64,000 nt of DNA. Source: Streptomyces himastatinicus ATCC 53653. GTDB taxonomy: Bacteria > Actinomycetota > Actinomycetes > Streptomycetales > Streptomycetaceae. Position 1 is the stretch's first letter, and every line of letters begins with the position of its first letter. The translations under genes and the position numbers were made by a program. The notes beneath the pieces were generated by a model. The model saw only the letters and a program-made list of their open reading frames with translations, did no database searches and was not told where the DNA came from. Positions 6,338-16,300 of the stretch are shown in pieces. The stretch lies in NCBI RefSeq assembly GCF_000158915.1, contig NZ_GG657754.1:1246524-1310523 (forward strand). Direction: 5' to 3'.

Positions 6338-9217
6338 TCAGCCGGACTCCAATTCGGCCTGGATATCGGCGACGAGCTTCTTCGCCGCCGCCAGCTTCGG
6401 CCCATAGACCGCGGGATCCGTGGCGTTGAGCGCGGTGAAGATGTCCGCGGCTTCCCGCGCCCGCTTGAGCGCCTCGTCCCGTCGGCCGGACTGCCGCAGG
6501 TAGGGGATCGTCGGAAACATCAGCCAGTCCCCCAGCCCGCCGCGATACCTCCCGGGGTTCCCGGTGGCGAGCTGGCGGAGCAGGTCGGTGGCCTCGATGG
6601 CACGTTGCGCTCCCTGGGCGTGGTCGGGCTTGCCCCATAGGGCCTGCGCCAGATTCACCAGTGCCCAGGCCTTGCGGTACCGGAGATCCTCGGATCCCGG
6701 TTGTTCACCGATCAGCTTGTCGAAGAGGCCGAGCGCCTCCCGCATACGGGCGATGGCCTCGTCGTGGCGGCCGCTGCCCATCAGATAGGTGCCCGCCGGG
6801 AACACCAGCCACTGCGCGAGCCCGGGCCGGTAGGTGGGTTTCCTGGTGGCGAGTTGGCGAAGCAGGTCGGTGGCCTCGATGGCGCGCTGTGTGCCTTGGG
6901 CGTGGTCGGGCTTGGCCCATAGGGCCTGCGCCAGATTGACCAGCGTCCACGCCTTGCGGTACCGGAGATCCTCGGATCCCGGCTGTTCACCGATCAGCTG
7001 CTCGTAGAGGCCCAGCGCCTCCTGCATACGGGCGATGGCCTCGTCATGGTGGCCGCTGGACATCAGATAGGCGCCCGCAGGGAACACCAGCCACTGCGCG
7101 AGCGTCGCACGGTAGCCGGGGTCCAGGGTCACGACTTCGCGGGCGACCGCGATCGCGTCGGCCGCTCGGGCGTTGGCCTCCTCGCGCGCCGGGCCCGGCA
7201 GGTTCCACAGGGTCTGGGCCCGCGTCACCAGGGCTTGCGCATCGGCGATCCGGGCCGGCGCGGTGGGCGTGGCCGGGTCGTAGAAACACGTCTGGAGCTT
7301 CGACACCTCACCGATCTCGCTGCCGAAGTCCATCCGGTAGAGCGATAGGCTGCCCGGCGCCGTCGACACCGCGGCCAGCTCGGAATACGACCACCAGGGC
7401 TGCCCGAGCCGCAATGGCGCCGGCCAAGTGGACTGCTGAGGGTCCCGGTAGATGGTCTGGACGCGGCTGTCCCGGCCCTGCCAGAACAAGTTGAGCCGCC
7501 GGTCCCCGGTCACCACCGGGACGATCGTGTAGGGCGAGCCCCACTTGGTGAGGTGCCGTGGGGTGATCTCGGCCGGCGCGCTCCAGCCACCGTCGTAGTG
7601 GATGTTCCACACGGCCCCGAACTTGCCCCGCCAGACCACATCGGCCTTTCCATCGCCGGTGCCCACGGCGTAGATCCTCGCCGGGAAGTCGGTTCCGGGG
7701 AACTCGGCGATCTGCGCCGGTGCGCTCCAGGTGGCGGCGCGGGGGTCGTAGGTGACGCTGTGGACCGTCTGCTCGTTCATGGTCCAGATCGCCATGACCA
7801 CCCCGGGCGACGGACAGGCCACCGCGAAGTCCGATCCCAGCGAAACGGCGTCGGCCGGGGCAGCCACCCGGGGCGCGCCCCACGCTCCCTTGGCATCCTG
7901 GAACGCGGCCATCAGCGTGCCTGCTCCGTTGTCGCGCCACATCACGACGACGAAGCCGGGTGTCGTGGCCGCCCCGAGAAACGAGACGTCGGTGGAGTCG
8001 CCGCTCACCTTGACCGGCTCGGCCAGCCATCCGGTCGGCCGGCCGGCATCGGTGCGCGTGGCGTAGACGGCGCCGTCCTTGTCCTGCATCAGGACCGTGA
8101 TCAGGCCTGGTCCTGATGCCAGGGCGCGAGGCATGGGCTCCTGCCGCACCGCGTGCTCCGCGCTGATGGTCACCGTCGGGCTCCACGCCGGTGCGGTCGC
8201 GGTGGAGTCGTAGGACGTGGCGCGGACCTGCGCCTTGCTCTTGTCCCACCACACCAGCACGGTGCGCCCCGGCCGGTCCGACGCGGCGGACAGGGATGTC
8301 TCGGACGTCATGGTGTCCGGCACCTCCACCGGCATCCAGGAGGACCACCCGGGTGTGCGCGGGTCCTTGGCCCAGTAGGCCACGGTGTCGCGGAAGGCCA
8401 TGAGTTTGGCCAGACCGACCCTGACCCGCATGTCGGCGCGGAGCTCATCGGAGTAATAGGCGCGGGCGTCGTCGTACTCGGCCTGGCCACCGGGCCGCCA
8501 CCCGAGTTGGGTGTGCCCCGTGTCGTAGCCGGTGATGTGGTCCACGCACTGGTAGCCCAGGATGTAGCTTCCACGGTCGTCCGGACCGCCGCCGGTGTGC
8601 GGTTCGATGGCCTGATCGGCGTGCTCGAACACCCAGTCCAGCCGCGCCGCGTGCCGGGTCAGCTCCTCGCGGGCCAGCCGGTCCTCGCGGTACTGCGGAT
8701 TGAGCCCGGCGATCACGCCGAACCGGACGGTCAGCACATAGACATAGGCGATATACGCCAGCCGGTGGTCGAAGACGCTCTCCGGCGCGTTCGGATCCGG
8801 GCGGTAGAAGTAGGAGTCGCCCTCCAGCAGCGTATTCGCCGCCAGCCGTGAGTTGTTGTCCGCGTTGGACCGCAGAAGCGGGTCCTTCCGCCCGTCGGCG
8901 ACCCAGGCGTTGAGCTCGTCCATGGCCGTGCGGGCCCGCCCGCGCAGGCCGTCCAGGTCGCGCCGCAGATTGAGGACGTACGCCTGCTGCTCGACTCGGA
9001 CCGCCTGCTTCACGGCCTCGAGCACCTCGTCGAACCGCCCCTGGAGGGCGACGAAATCCTGGTGCAGCATCTCCAGTCGGGCCAGGATCTCCTCTTCTGG
9101 AGTGGGAGTGTGGCTGCCGAGGCTGACGAAGGCGACGATGCCCTGGTATGCCTCGTACGCCTTCTTGCCGGCTTCGTAGATCGCCAGCGCCGTGAGGACG
9201 GGCGTGGGCGTGGCCAT
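6338..9217 (-). CDS. multidomain protein: helical N-terminus, six-repeat beta-propeller, duplicated TPR tail
   Basis: A 959-residue protein from the ATG at 9217 behind GAGGGGGGA, with no signal peptide or lasting membrane segment. Residues about 1-290 are mainly helical and Glu/Arg/Gln-rich, with a coiled-coil-like stretch near 40-110; I recognise no family. Residues about 290-640 hold six W-x-x-P units (A-W-S-P, G-W-L-A-E-P, A-W-G-A-P, T-W-S-A-P, G-W-S-A-P, T-W-P-A-P) spaced 45-60 residues, as in sialidase- or fucose-lectin-like propellers. Residues about 700-959 hold TPR-type helices in two near-identical 94-residue units and a third diverged one. It is divergent from asnB. A ligand-sensing or scaffold role is inference. 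Confidence 0.7.
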   Translation of the reverse strand: MATPTPVLTALAIYEAGKKAYEAYQGIVAFVSLGSHTPTPEEEILARLEMLHQDFVALQGRFDEVLEAVKQAVRVEQQAYVLNLRRDLDGLRGRARTAMDELNAWVADGRKDPLLRSNADNNSRLAANTLLEGDSYFYRPDPNAPESVFDHRLAYIAYVYVLTVRFGVIAGLNPQYREDRLAREELTRHAARLDWVFEHADQAIEPHTGGGPDDRGSYILGYQCVDHITGYDTGHTQLGWRPGGQAEYDDARAYYSDELRADMRVRVGLAKLMAFRDTVAYWAKDPRTPGWSSWMPVEVPDTMTSETSLSAASDRPGRTVLVWWDKSKAQVRATSYDSTATAPAWSPTVTISAEHAVRQEPMPRALASGPGLITVLMQDKDGAVYATRTDAGRPTGWLAEPVKVSGDSTDVSFLGAATTPGFVVVMWRDNGAGTLMAAFQDAKGAWGAPRVAAPADAVSLGSDFAVACPSPGVVMAIWTMNEQTVHSVTYDPRAATWSAPAQIAEFPGTDFPARIYAVGTGDGKADVVWRGKFGAVWNIHYDGGWSAPAEITPRHLTKWGSPYTIVPVVTGDRRLNLFWQGRDSRVQTIYRDPQQSTWPAPLRLGQPWWSYSELAAVSTAPGSLSLYRMDFGSEIGEVSKLQTCFYDPATPTAPARIADAQALVTRAQTLWNLPGPAREEANARAADAIAVAREVVTLDPGYRATLAQWLVFPAGAYLMSSGHHDEAIARMQEALGLYEQLIGEQPGSEDLRYRKAWTLVNLAQALWAKPDHAQGTQRAIEATDLLRQLATRKPTYRPGLAQWLVFPAGTYLMGSGRHDEAIARMREALGLFDKLIGEQPGSEDLRYRKAWALVNLAQALWGKPDHAQGAQRAIEATDLLRQLATGNPGRYRGGLGDWLMFPTIPYLRQSGRRDEALKRAREAADIFTALNATDPAVYGPKLAAAKKLVADIQAELESG
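6538..7101 (-). repeat. tandem 282-bp coding duplication in the TPR region
   Basis: Two adjacent units offset by 282 bp (94 codons), nearly identical at nucleotide level; for example the stretches around 6672-6717 and 6954-6999 differ at about one base. A third copy offset by 285 bp is strongly diverged. It looks like a recent in-frame duplication that lengthened the TPR array. Confidence 0.8.
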
Positions 9218-9527
9218 ATTCGGTGTTCCCCCCTCGGCCTGTGCCCCCCGTGGGCACGCCTGACGCAAGTGAACCACCGGACAACCACACATATGCTGGA
9301 AAAATACTTGAGCGCCCCCTCTATGCGCCGTAAGCCCCCCATAGGACACCGTTCCGGGGCACTGATTTCGGACAGCGTTCGAGGCGAAACGTTCTCTTAA
9401 CAGGAATTTACGCGTGAGAAACGACACCCGTCGGCGTTGGCGGCGGAAGGTAGCGATCCGCCTCCGGAGAGGTAGATGGTTATCCCAGGCAACCGTTCGC
9501 TCTCCCGATCGAAAGGGTTGATCACTC
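9218..9527. other. divergent intergenic region, 310 bp, no gene seen
   Basis: It lies between the propeller-TPR gene and asnB and must hold both promoters. It is less GC-rich than its flanks. I see no convincing palindrome or terminator. Confidence 0.5.
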
Positions 9528-11360
9528 GTGTGTGGCATCACCGGCTGGGTCTCCTACCGCCGCGACCTCACCTCCCACCGCCAACTCCTCGACACCATGA
9601 CGGAGACGATGGCGTGCCGCGGCCCGGACGCGGCAGGCACCTGGGTGACGGGCAAGGCGGCGCTCGGCCATCGCAGGCTGGCCGTCATCGACCTGCCCGG
9701 CGGGGCCCAGCCCATGACCGTCGAAACGGCCGACGGCCCCGTCACCATGGTGTACTCCGGTGAGGCGTACAACTTCACCGAGCTGCGCGACGAACTGCGC
9801 CGCAGGGGCCACGGCTTCACCACCGACTCCGACACCGAGGTCGTCCTGCGCGGCTACCTGGAGTGGGGCGAATCCCTCACCGAGAAGCTCAACGGCATGT
9901 ATGCCTTCGCCATCTGGGACTCCCGCACCGACAAGCTGGTGATGGTCCGGGACCGGCTGGGCATCAAGCCGTTCTACTACTACGAGACCGACGACGGCGT
10001 GCTCTTCGGCTCCGAGCCCAAGGCCATCCTCGCCAACCCGCTCGCCGCCCCCGTGGTCGGCATCGACGGACTGCGCGAGATCTTCTCGTTCGCCAAGACA
10101 CCCGGTGAGGCCATATGGAAGGGCATGAAGGAGCTGCGCCCCGGCCATCTGGCCATCGTCGACAGCAACGGGCTGCGCGAGCGGGCGTACTGGCGTCTGG
10201 AGGTGTCCGAGCACACCGATGACCAGCAGGCGACCGTCGCCCATGTGCGGGAGCTGCTGGAGGACATCATCGCCCGCCAGCTCGTCTCCGACGTGCCCCG
10301 CTGCACCCTGCTCTCCGGCGGGCTCGACTCCTCCGCGATGACCTCGCTCGCCGCCCGCCGGCTCGCCGAGGACGGCGAGACCGTGCGCAGCTTCGCCGTC
10401 GACTTCCCCGACCAGGCGGAGAACTTCCGCGCGATCGACGTCGCGCCCAGCGTCGACACGCCGTATGTGCACGCGGTGGCCGAGTACGTGAAGTGCGACC
10501 ACCAGGACATCGTGCTCGACGGCTCCGCCCTGTCCGACCCGGCCGTCCGGCGGGCAGCCATCGACGCCCGGGACCTGCCCATCGGGCTCGGCGACCGGGA
10601 CAACTCGCTCTATCTGCTGTTCAAGGCCGTCCGCGAGCAGTCGACGGTGGCCCTGTCCGGCGAGTCGGCCGATGAGGTCTTCGGCGGCTATCCGTGGTTC
10701 CACGACGAGCGGCGCGAGGCCGACACCTTCCCGTGGCTCGCCGGGGGGCCGATGCTCGGCGACACCTCGAGCCTGCTGCCCGACGACCTCGCCGCCCGGC
10801 TCGACCTGGACACCTATCTCGGTGACCGTTACGTCAGCGCGCTGAAGGAGGTCCCCCTCAAGGAGGGCGAGTCCGGCCTGGAGAAGCGCATGCGGCAGGT
10901 TTCCTATCTGCACCTCACCCGCATGGTCAACACGCTCCTCGACCGCAAGGACCGGATGAGCATGGCGGTCGGCCTCGAGGTCAGGGTGCCGTTCTGCGAC
11001 CACCGGCTCGTGCAATACGTCTTCAACACCCCCTGGTCGCTCAAGACGTTCGACGGGCGGGAGAAGAGCATCCTGCGCGAGGCCACCCGCGATGTGCTGC
11101 CCGAGTCGGTGGCGAACCGCAAGAAGAGCGGCTACCCCGGCAGCTTCGACCCCGCCTATCTGGCCGCCATCAAGGGGCAGGCGAGCGACCTCATCACCTC
11201 GGGACACCCGGTGCTCGACCTGTGCCGCGTCGAATCGCTGAAGCAGGCCATCGCCGCACCGGGCGAGACCATCACCACGCAGCAGCGCGCCGCCATCGAA
11301 CGCGCCCTCGACCTGGCCGCATGGCTGGACCTGCGCAAGCCCACCATCACACTGGACTGA
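9528..11360 (+). CDS. asnB: asparagine synthase (glutamine-hydrolysing)
   Basis: A 610-residue AsnB. The GTG start is followed at once by Cys2, the glutaminase nucleophile (M-C-G-I-T-G-W). The Ntn-hydrolase domain fills about residues 1-210 (R-G-P-D at 29-32, G-H-R-R-L). The synthetase domain has the PP-loop L-S-G-G-L-D-S-S near 259-266 and an E-S-A-D-E motif. It transfers amide nitrogen from glutamine to aspartate with ATP in the cytoplasm. Streptomycetes often have several paralogues, some amidating secondary metabolites or peptidoglycan, so the true acceptor is uncertain. No linked pathway is seen. Confidence 0.9.
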   Translation: MCGITGWVSYRRDLTSHRQLLDTMTETMACRGPDAAGTWVTGKAALGHRRLAVIDLPGGAQPMTVETADGPVTMVYSGEAYNFTELRDELRRRGHGFTTDSDTEVVLRGYLEWGESLTEKLNGMYAFAIWDSRTDKLVMVRDRLGIKPFYYYETDDGVLFGSEPKAILANPLAAPVVGIDGLREIFSFAKTPGEAIWKGMKELRPGHLAIVDSNGLRERAYWRLEVSEHTDDQQATVAHVRELLEDIIARQLVSDVPRCTLLSGGLDSSAMTSLAARRLAEDGETVRSFAVDFPDQAENFRAIDVAPSVDTPYVHAVAEYVKCDHQDIVLDGSALSDPAVRRAAIDARDLPIGLGDRDNSLYLLFKAVREQSTVALSGESADEVFGGYPWFHDERREADTFPWLAGGPMLGDTSSLLPDDLAARLDLDTYLGDRYVSALKEVPLKEGESGLEKRMRQVSYLHLTRMVNTLLDRKDRMSMAVGLEVRVPFCDHRLVQYVFNTPWSLKTFDGREKSILREATRDVLPESVANRKKSGYPGSFDPAYLAAIKGQASDLITSGHPVLDLCRVESLKQAIAAPGETITTQQRAAIERALDLAAWLDLRKPTITLD

Positions 11361-11470
11361 GCCGAGCCGCACCGGCGCGCTCGCGCGGACGCGGGAACGA
11401 TCCAGTCGTTGCCCCGACAGGCGTAACGCAGCGTGATCGGATCCGGGCGTCGAGTTCGTACAGTGGCCCC

Positions 11471-11971
11471 ATGTGGCGCCTTCCGCAAGCCGGTACCCTC
11501 GCCGTCCTCAAGCTCCCGGCCGCCCTGCTGCTGGTCACCCTCGTGTTGGTGGGCTTCGGCACGCTGCTGTCGGCGGGCGGGCTGACCGTCCTGACGGTGC
11601 ACCCCACACGGACGGTCAGCCCGGATCCGACCGTCACGGACAGCCCGCCCAGCCCGACGACCTCACCGCCCACCACGCCGCCGACCTCACCCGTCACGTC
11701 TCCGCCCACCACGCCGCCGACCAGCCCCGCCCCGCAGTCCGCACCCGCCACCCCGGGCCCCGCCTCGGGCCCGCTGGCCCAGGGCGCACAGGAGGTGGTG
11801 GCCAATTCGGCGGCGCTGCTCACCACCTGGATCGGGCTGATCAGCCAGGTGCTCGGGCTGCTGACAGCGATGATCGGATTCGCCGCCGCGGACCGCCGCC
11901 CGGCCACCACCGAGCCCGCCGACCGCGGCGGGTCCGAACCGCCCGAGGACAGGCGGCCCCGTCACCGGTGA
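11471..11971 (+). CDS. hypothetical membrane protein with Pro/Thr/Ser linker
   Basis: A 166-residue protein from the ATG at 11471. It has one transmembrane segment (about residues 14-36), a low-complexity extracytoplasmic linker of repeated S-P-P-T-T-P-P-T-S-P units (about 50-100), a second hydrophobic segment (about 118-143) and an Arg-rich cytoplasmic tail. No enzymatic motif is visible and I do not recognise a family. The linker resembles those of cell-wall-spanning or sensor-anchor proteins. It stands 110 bp after asnB and may be co-transcribed. Confidence 0.6.
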   Translation: MWRLPQAGTLAVLKLPAALLLVTLVLVGFGTLLSAGGLTVLTVHPTRTVSPDPTVTDSPPSPTTSPPTTPPTSPVTSPPTTPPTSPAPQSAPATPGPASGPLAQGAQEVVANSAALLTTWIGLISQVLGLLTAMIGFAAADRRPATTEPADRGGSEPPEDRRPRHR

Positions 11972-12160
11972 CCGCCCCGCGTGACCGGTGTGGCCGGTGG
12001 GGCACCGGCTGGTGGGTCAAGAGCTCGGGGGAGGCGGCCTCGCCCATGGGCTCCGCACATCCTCCACTTGCTCGCCACATAGCCGACACTGCCCGCGAAG
12101 CCCGTCATGCCGGTGGCGGAGGAGACGCCCACCCCCGGGCCCCGCGCCTCAAGGGCTGAA

Positions 12161-13309
12161 TCACACGCGTTCCACCACGGTCGCGTTGGCCATGCCACCC
12201 CCCTCACACATCGTCTGGAGCCCGTAACGGCCTCCGGTCCGGCGGAGCTGGTGGACCAGCGTCGTCATCAACCGGGCGCCGGTGGCACCCAGCGGGTGGC
12301 CCAGGGCGATCGCGCCGCCGAAGGCGTTGGTGCGTTCCGGGTCGGCGCCGGTCTCCGCGAGCCATGCCTGTACGACCGGTGCGAACGCCTCGTTGATCTC
12401 CACCAGGTCGATCCGGTCGAGGTCCAGTCCCGACCGGTCCAGCACCTTCTCGGTGGCGGGGATGGGCCCGGTGAGCATGAAGACGGGGTCGGAACCGACG
12501 ACGGCCATGGTGTGCACCCGTGCCAGCGGCACCAGCCCGAACCGGCGCACCGCGTCCTCGGAGGCGACCAGCAGGGCGGCGGCACCGTCGGAGATCTGGC
12601 TGGACACCGCGGCGGTCAGCCGGCCGCCCTCGGTGAGGGGCTTCAGCCCCGCCATCTTCTCCAGCGAGGTGTCCGCGCGCGGCCCCTCGTCGGTCTCCAG
12701 CCCGAACGCCGGCACGATCTCGTCCGCGAAGACCCCGGCCGCCTGGGCCGCCAGCGCCCGCTGGTGGCTGGCCAGTGCGTAGCGCTCCATGTCCTGCCGG
12801 GAGACGCCCCACTTCTCCGCGATCAGCTCCGCCCCGCGGAACTGGGAGATCTCCTGATCGCCGAAGTGGCTGCGCCAGCCTTCGCCGTCGTACGGGGACC
12901 CCATGCCCTCGCGCTCCCCGAGGAAGAACGGGCTGCCGATGGGCACCAGACTCATCGCCTCGACCCCGCCCGCCACGATGAGATCGGCGGTGCCGGACAT
13001 CACGGCCTGGGCCGCGAAGTGCACGGCCTGCTGGGACGAGCCGCACTGCCGGTCGATGGTCGTGCCCGGTACGTGCTGGGGCAGACCGCCGGCCAGCCAG
13101 GAGGTGCGGGCGATGTTGCCGGTCTGCGCGCCGATCTGGCTCACACAGCCGAAGTACACATCGTCCACGGCGCCGGGGTCGACACCGGTCCGGTCGACGA
13201 GCGCGCGCAGCACATGCGCGCCGAGGTCTGCGGGGTGGACACCGCTCAGGGTGCCCTTGCGGCGGCCGACGGGGGTGCGGACGGCATCGACGATGAAGGC
13301 TTCGGTCAT
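12161..13309 (-). CDS. acetyl-CoA acetyltransferase / thiolase
   Basis: A 382-residue thiolase from the ATG at 13309 (GGAG upstream). The acylated nucleophile Cys sits in D-R-Q-C-G-S-S (about residue 90). The other catalytic motifs are N-E-A-F-A, G-H-P-L-G and the C-terminal T-M-C-E-G-G-G with the second Cys. The Q-C-G-S-S form and overall pattern fit the branch including steroid or fatty-acid beta-ketothiolases rather than primary PhaA. It makes or cleaves beta-ketoacyl-CoA. It lies 61 bp downstream of icmF on the same strand, and with IcmF, ETF and the nearby hydroxyacyl-CoA dehydrogenase points to C4 acyl-CoA metabolism. Confidence 0.88.
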   Translation of the reverse strand: MTEAFIVDAVRTPVGRRKGTLSGVHPADLGAHVLRALVDRTGVDPGAVDDVYFGCVSQIGAQTGNIARTSWLAGGLPQHVPGTTIDRQCGSSQQAVHFAAQAVMSGTADLIVAGGVEAMSLVPIGSPFFLGEREGMGSPYDGEGWRSHFGDQEISQFRGAELIAEKWGVSRQDMERYALASHQRALAAQAAGVFADEIVPAFGLETDEGPRADTSLEKMAGLKPLTEGGRLTAAVSSQISDGAAALLVASEDAVRRFGLVPLARVHTMAVVGSDPVFMLTGPIPATEKVLDRSGLDLDRIDLVEINEAFAPVVQAWLAETGADPERTNAFGGAIALGHPLGATGARLMTTLVHQLRRTGGRYGLQTMCEGGGMANATVVERV

Positions 13310-13370
13310 GGTGCGCTCCGGAGTCTGGGGGGCGGGGTGAAAGGGGTGATCGGGGCGGGCGGGCCCGGGG

Positions 13371-16300
13371 TCAGACGTTGCGTCGGTATTCCCCGCCGAC
13401 CTCGAAGAAGGCCTCGGTGATCTGCTGGAGGGAACAGACCCTGGCGGCGTCCATCAGTACCGCGAAGACGTTGCGGCCACTGGCGGCGGCGTCCTTGAGC
13501 GCGGCCAGGGCGGCGGGCGCCTGCTCGCGGTGGCGGTCCTGGAAGTCCCCGACGCGCTTGAGCTGGGACTGCTTCTCGTCCTCGGTGCCGCGGGCCAGCT
13601 CGACGGCCGTCCGGCCGCCTTCGGCGTCGGCGTGGGGGTGGCGGAATGTGTTGACGCCGATGATGGGCAGGGTGCCGTCGTGCTTGCGCTGCTCGTAGAG
13701 CATGGACTCGTCCTGGATGCGCCCGCGTTGGTAGCCGGTCTCCATGGCGCCGAGCACCCCGCCGCGCTCGCTGATCCGCTCGAACTCGCTCAGCACCGCC
13801 TCCTCCACCAGGTCGGTGAGCTCGTCGATGACGTAGGAGCCCTGTAGCGGGTTCTCGTTCATCGCCAGGCCCCACTCCCGGTTGATGATCAGCTGGATGG
13901 CCAGCGCGCGGCGCACCGAGTCCTCGGTGGGGGTGGTGACGGCCTCGTCGTAGGCGTTGGTGTGCAGGCTGTTGCAGTTGTCGTAGATGGCGATCAGCGC
14001 TTGCAGGGTGGTGCGGATGTCGTTGAAGTCCATCTCCTGGGCGTGCAGGGAGCGTCCGGAGGTCTGCACGTGGTACTTCAGCTTCTGGCCCCGTGTCCCC
14101 GCGCCGTAACGCTCCCGCAGGGTCACCGCCCAGATGCGGCGGGCCACCCGGCCGAGCACGGAGTACTCCGGGTCCATGCCGTTGGAGAAGAAGAACGACA
14201 GGTTGGGGGCGAAGTCGTCGATGTGCATCCCACGGGCGAGGTACGCCTCGACGTAGGTGAAGCCGTTGGCGAGGGTGAAGGCGAGCTGGCTGATCGGATT
14301 CGCCCCGGCCTCGGCGATGTGGTAGCCGGATATGGACACCGAGTAGAAGTTGCGCACCTCCTTCTCGATGAACCACTCCTGGATGTCGGCCATCATCCGC
14401 AGGCTGAACTCGGTGGAGAACAGGCAGGTGTTCTGGCCCTGGTCCTCCTTGAGGATGTCGGCCTGCACGGTGCCGCGGACGCTGCGCAGGACATGCGCCC
14501 GGACCTGTTCGGCCTCCTCGGCGGTCGGCTCGCGCCCGTGCTCGGTGGCGTGGGCGTCGAGTTGCTGGTCGATCGCTGTGTTGAGGAAGAAGGCGAGGAT
14601 GGTCGGCGCCGGGCCGTTGATCGTCATGGAGACCGACGTGGTGGGCGAGGTCAGGTCGAAGCCGTCGTACAGCGCCTTCATGTCCTCCAGGGTCGCCACC
14701 GAGACACCCGAGGTTCCGACCTTGCCGTAGATGTCGGGACGCAGGTCCGGATCGCGGCCGTAGAGGGTGACCGAGTCGAAGGCGGTGGACAGCCGGGTGG
14801 CTTCGCTGTCCTCGGAGAGGTAGTGGAAGCGGCGGTTGGTACGGAACGGATCGCCCTCACCGGCGAACATCCGCGCCGGGTCCTCGCCCTCCCGTTTGAA
14901 CGGGAACACCCCGGCGGTGAAGGGGAAGAACCCCGGAAGGTTCTCGGCGCGGAGGAACCGCAGCAGCTCTCCGTGGTCGGTGTAGCGCGGCAACGCCACC
15001 CGGGGGATCCGGCTCCCGGACAGCGACTCGCGCACCAGGGTGGTGCGCAGCTCGCGGTCGCGTGACGTCACGACGAGCTCGTCGCCGGAGTAGTCGCGTA
15101 CGGTCCCCGGCCAGTCGGCCAGCGAGTTGCGCGCTTCCGGTGCGAAGGTGTCCTCCGCGTCCTTCAGCAACTTCTCGACGTCGTCGGTCTTCGCGCCGAC
15201 CGCCGCCAGCTCGTCGCGGACGGCCGCCAGCCGCTGGATCCGGCGGGCCTGCCCGGCCAGGACGTCGGTCCGCTCGTGATAGCCGCGCACCGTGTCGGCG
15301 ATCTCCGCCAGGTAACGCACCCGGGCCGGGGGCACGACCTGGGTGGCGCCGCTGGAGTGGCGCACCGCCACCTCGGGAAGCGCTCCGGGCACCACGGGCA
15401 GGCCGCGCTCGGCGAACAGGCCCCGCAGATGCTGGTAGAGCGCGGTGACCCCGTCGTCGTTGAAGGTCGACGCGCTGGTCCCGAAGACCGGCATGTCCTC
15501 CGGCCGCTGCCCGAACGCCTCGCGGTTACGGACCAGTTGCCGACCCACGTCACGCAGCGCGTCCTTGGCTCCGCGCCGCTCGAACTTGTTGATGGCCACC
15601 ACGTCGGCGAAGTCGAGCATGTCGATCTTCTCCAGCTGGGAGGCCGCGCCGAACTCCGGTGTCATCACGTACAGCGACTCATCCACGTACGGAACGATCG
15701 CGGCGTCCCCCTGCCCGATGCCCGGCGTCTCCACGATCACCAGGTCGAAACCGGCCGCCTGGCAGGCCGCGATGGCGTCCGCCAGGCCCTCGGGAACCTC
15801 GCGTCCGCCGCGGGTGGCGAGCGAGCGGAAGAACACCGTGTGGCCGTCGAGGCAGTTCATGCGGATCCGGTCGCCCAGCAGTGCGCCCCCGCCGCGCCGC
15901 CGGGTCGGATCCACGGCCAGCACCGCCACCTTGAGCCTGCCCTCCTGGTCGCTGCGCAGCCGACGTACCAGCTCGTCCGTCAGCGAGGACTTACCCGAGC
16001 CGCCGGTGCCGGTGATGCCGAGGACCGGTGTCCGGTGGGACGCCGCGGCCTCGCGCAGGACGCGCAGATCCGGGTCGGCCACCACACCGGCCTCCAGCCC
16101 GGTGAGCAGCCGGGCCAGCGCGGGCCTCTCCCCCGCCAGCACCTGGTCCGGCGTGACCGGGGCCAGATCCCACAGCGTGGTGTCGCACTCTTCGATCATC
16201 GAGTTGATCATCTTGGCCAGGCCGAGGCGCTGGCCGTCCTCCGGGGAGAAGATCCGTACCCCGGCCCGGGCCAGCCGGTCGATCTCCTCCGCGACGATGA

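Noticed and set aside
9522..11372. 616-codon minus-strand frame opposite asnB
   Set aside because: Antisense of a clearly recognisable asparagine synthase; composition is Gly/Val/Asp low-complexity and no family is visible.
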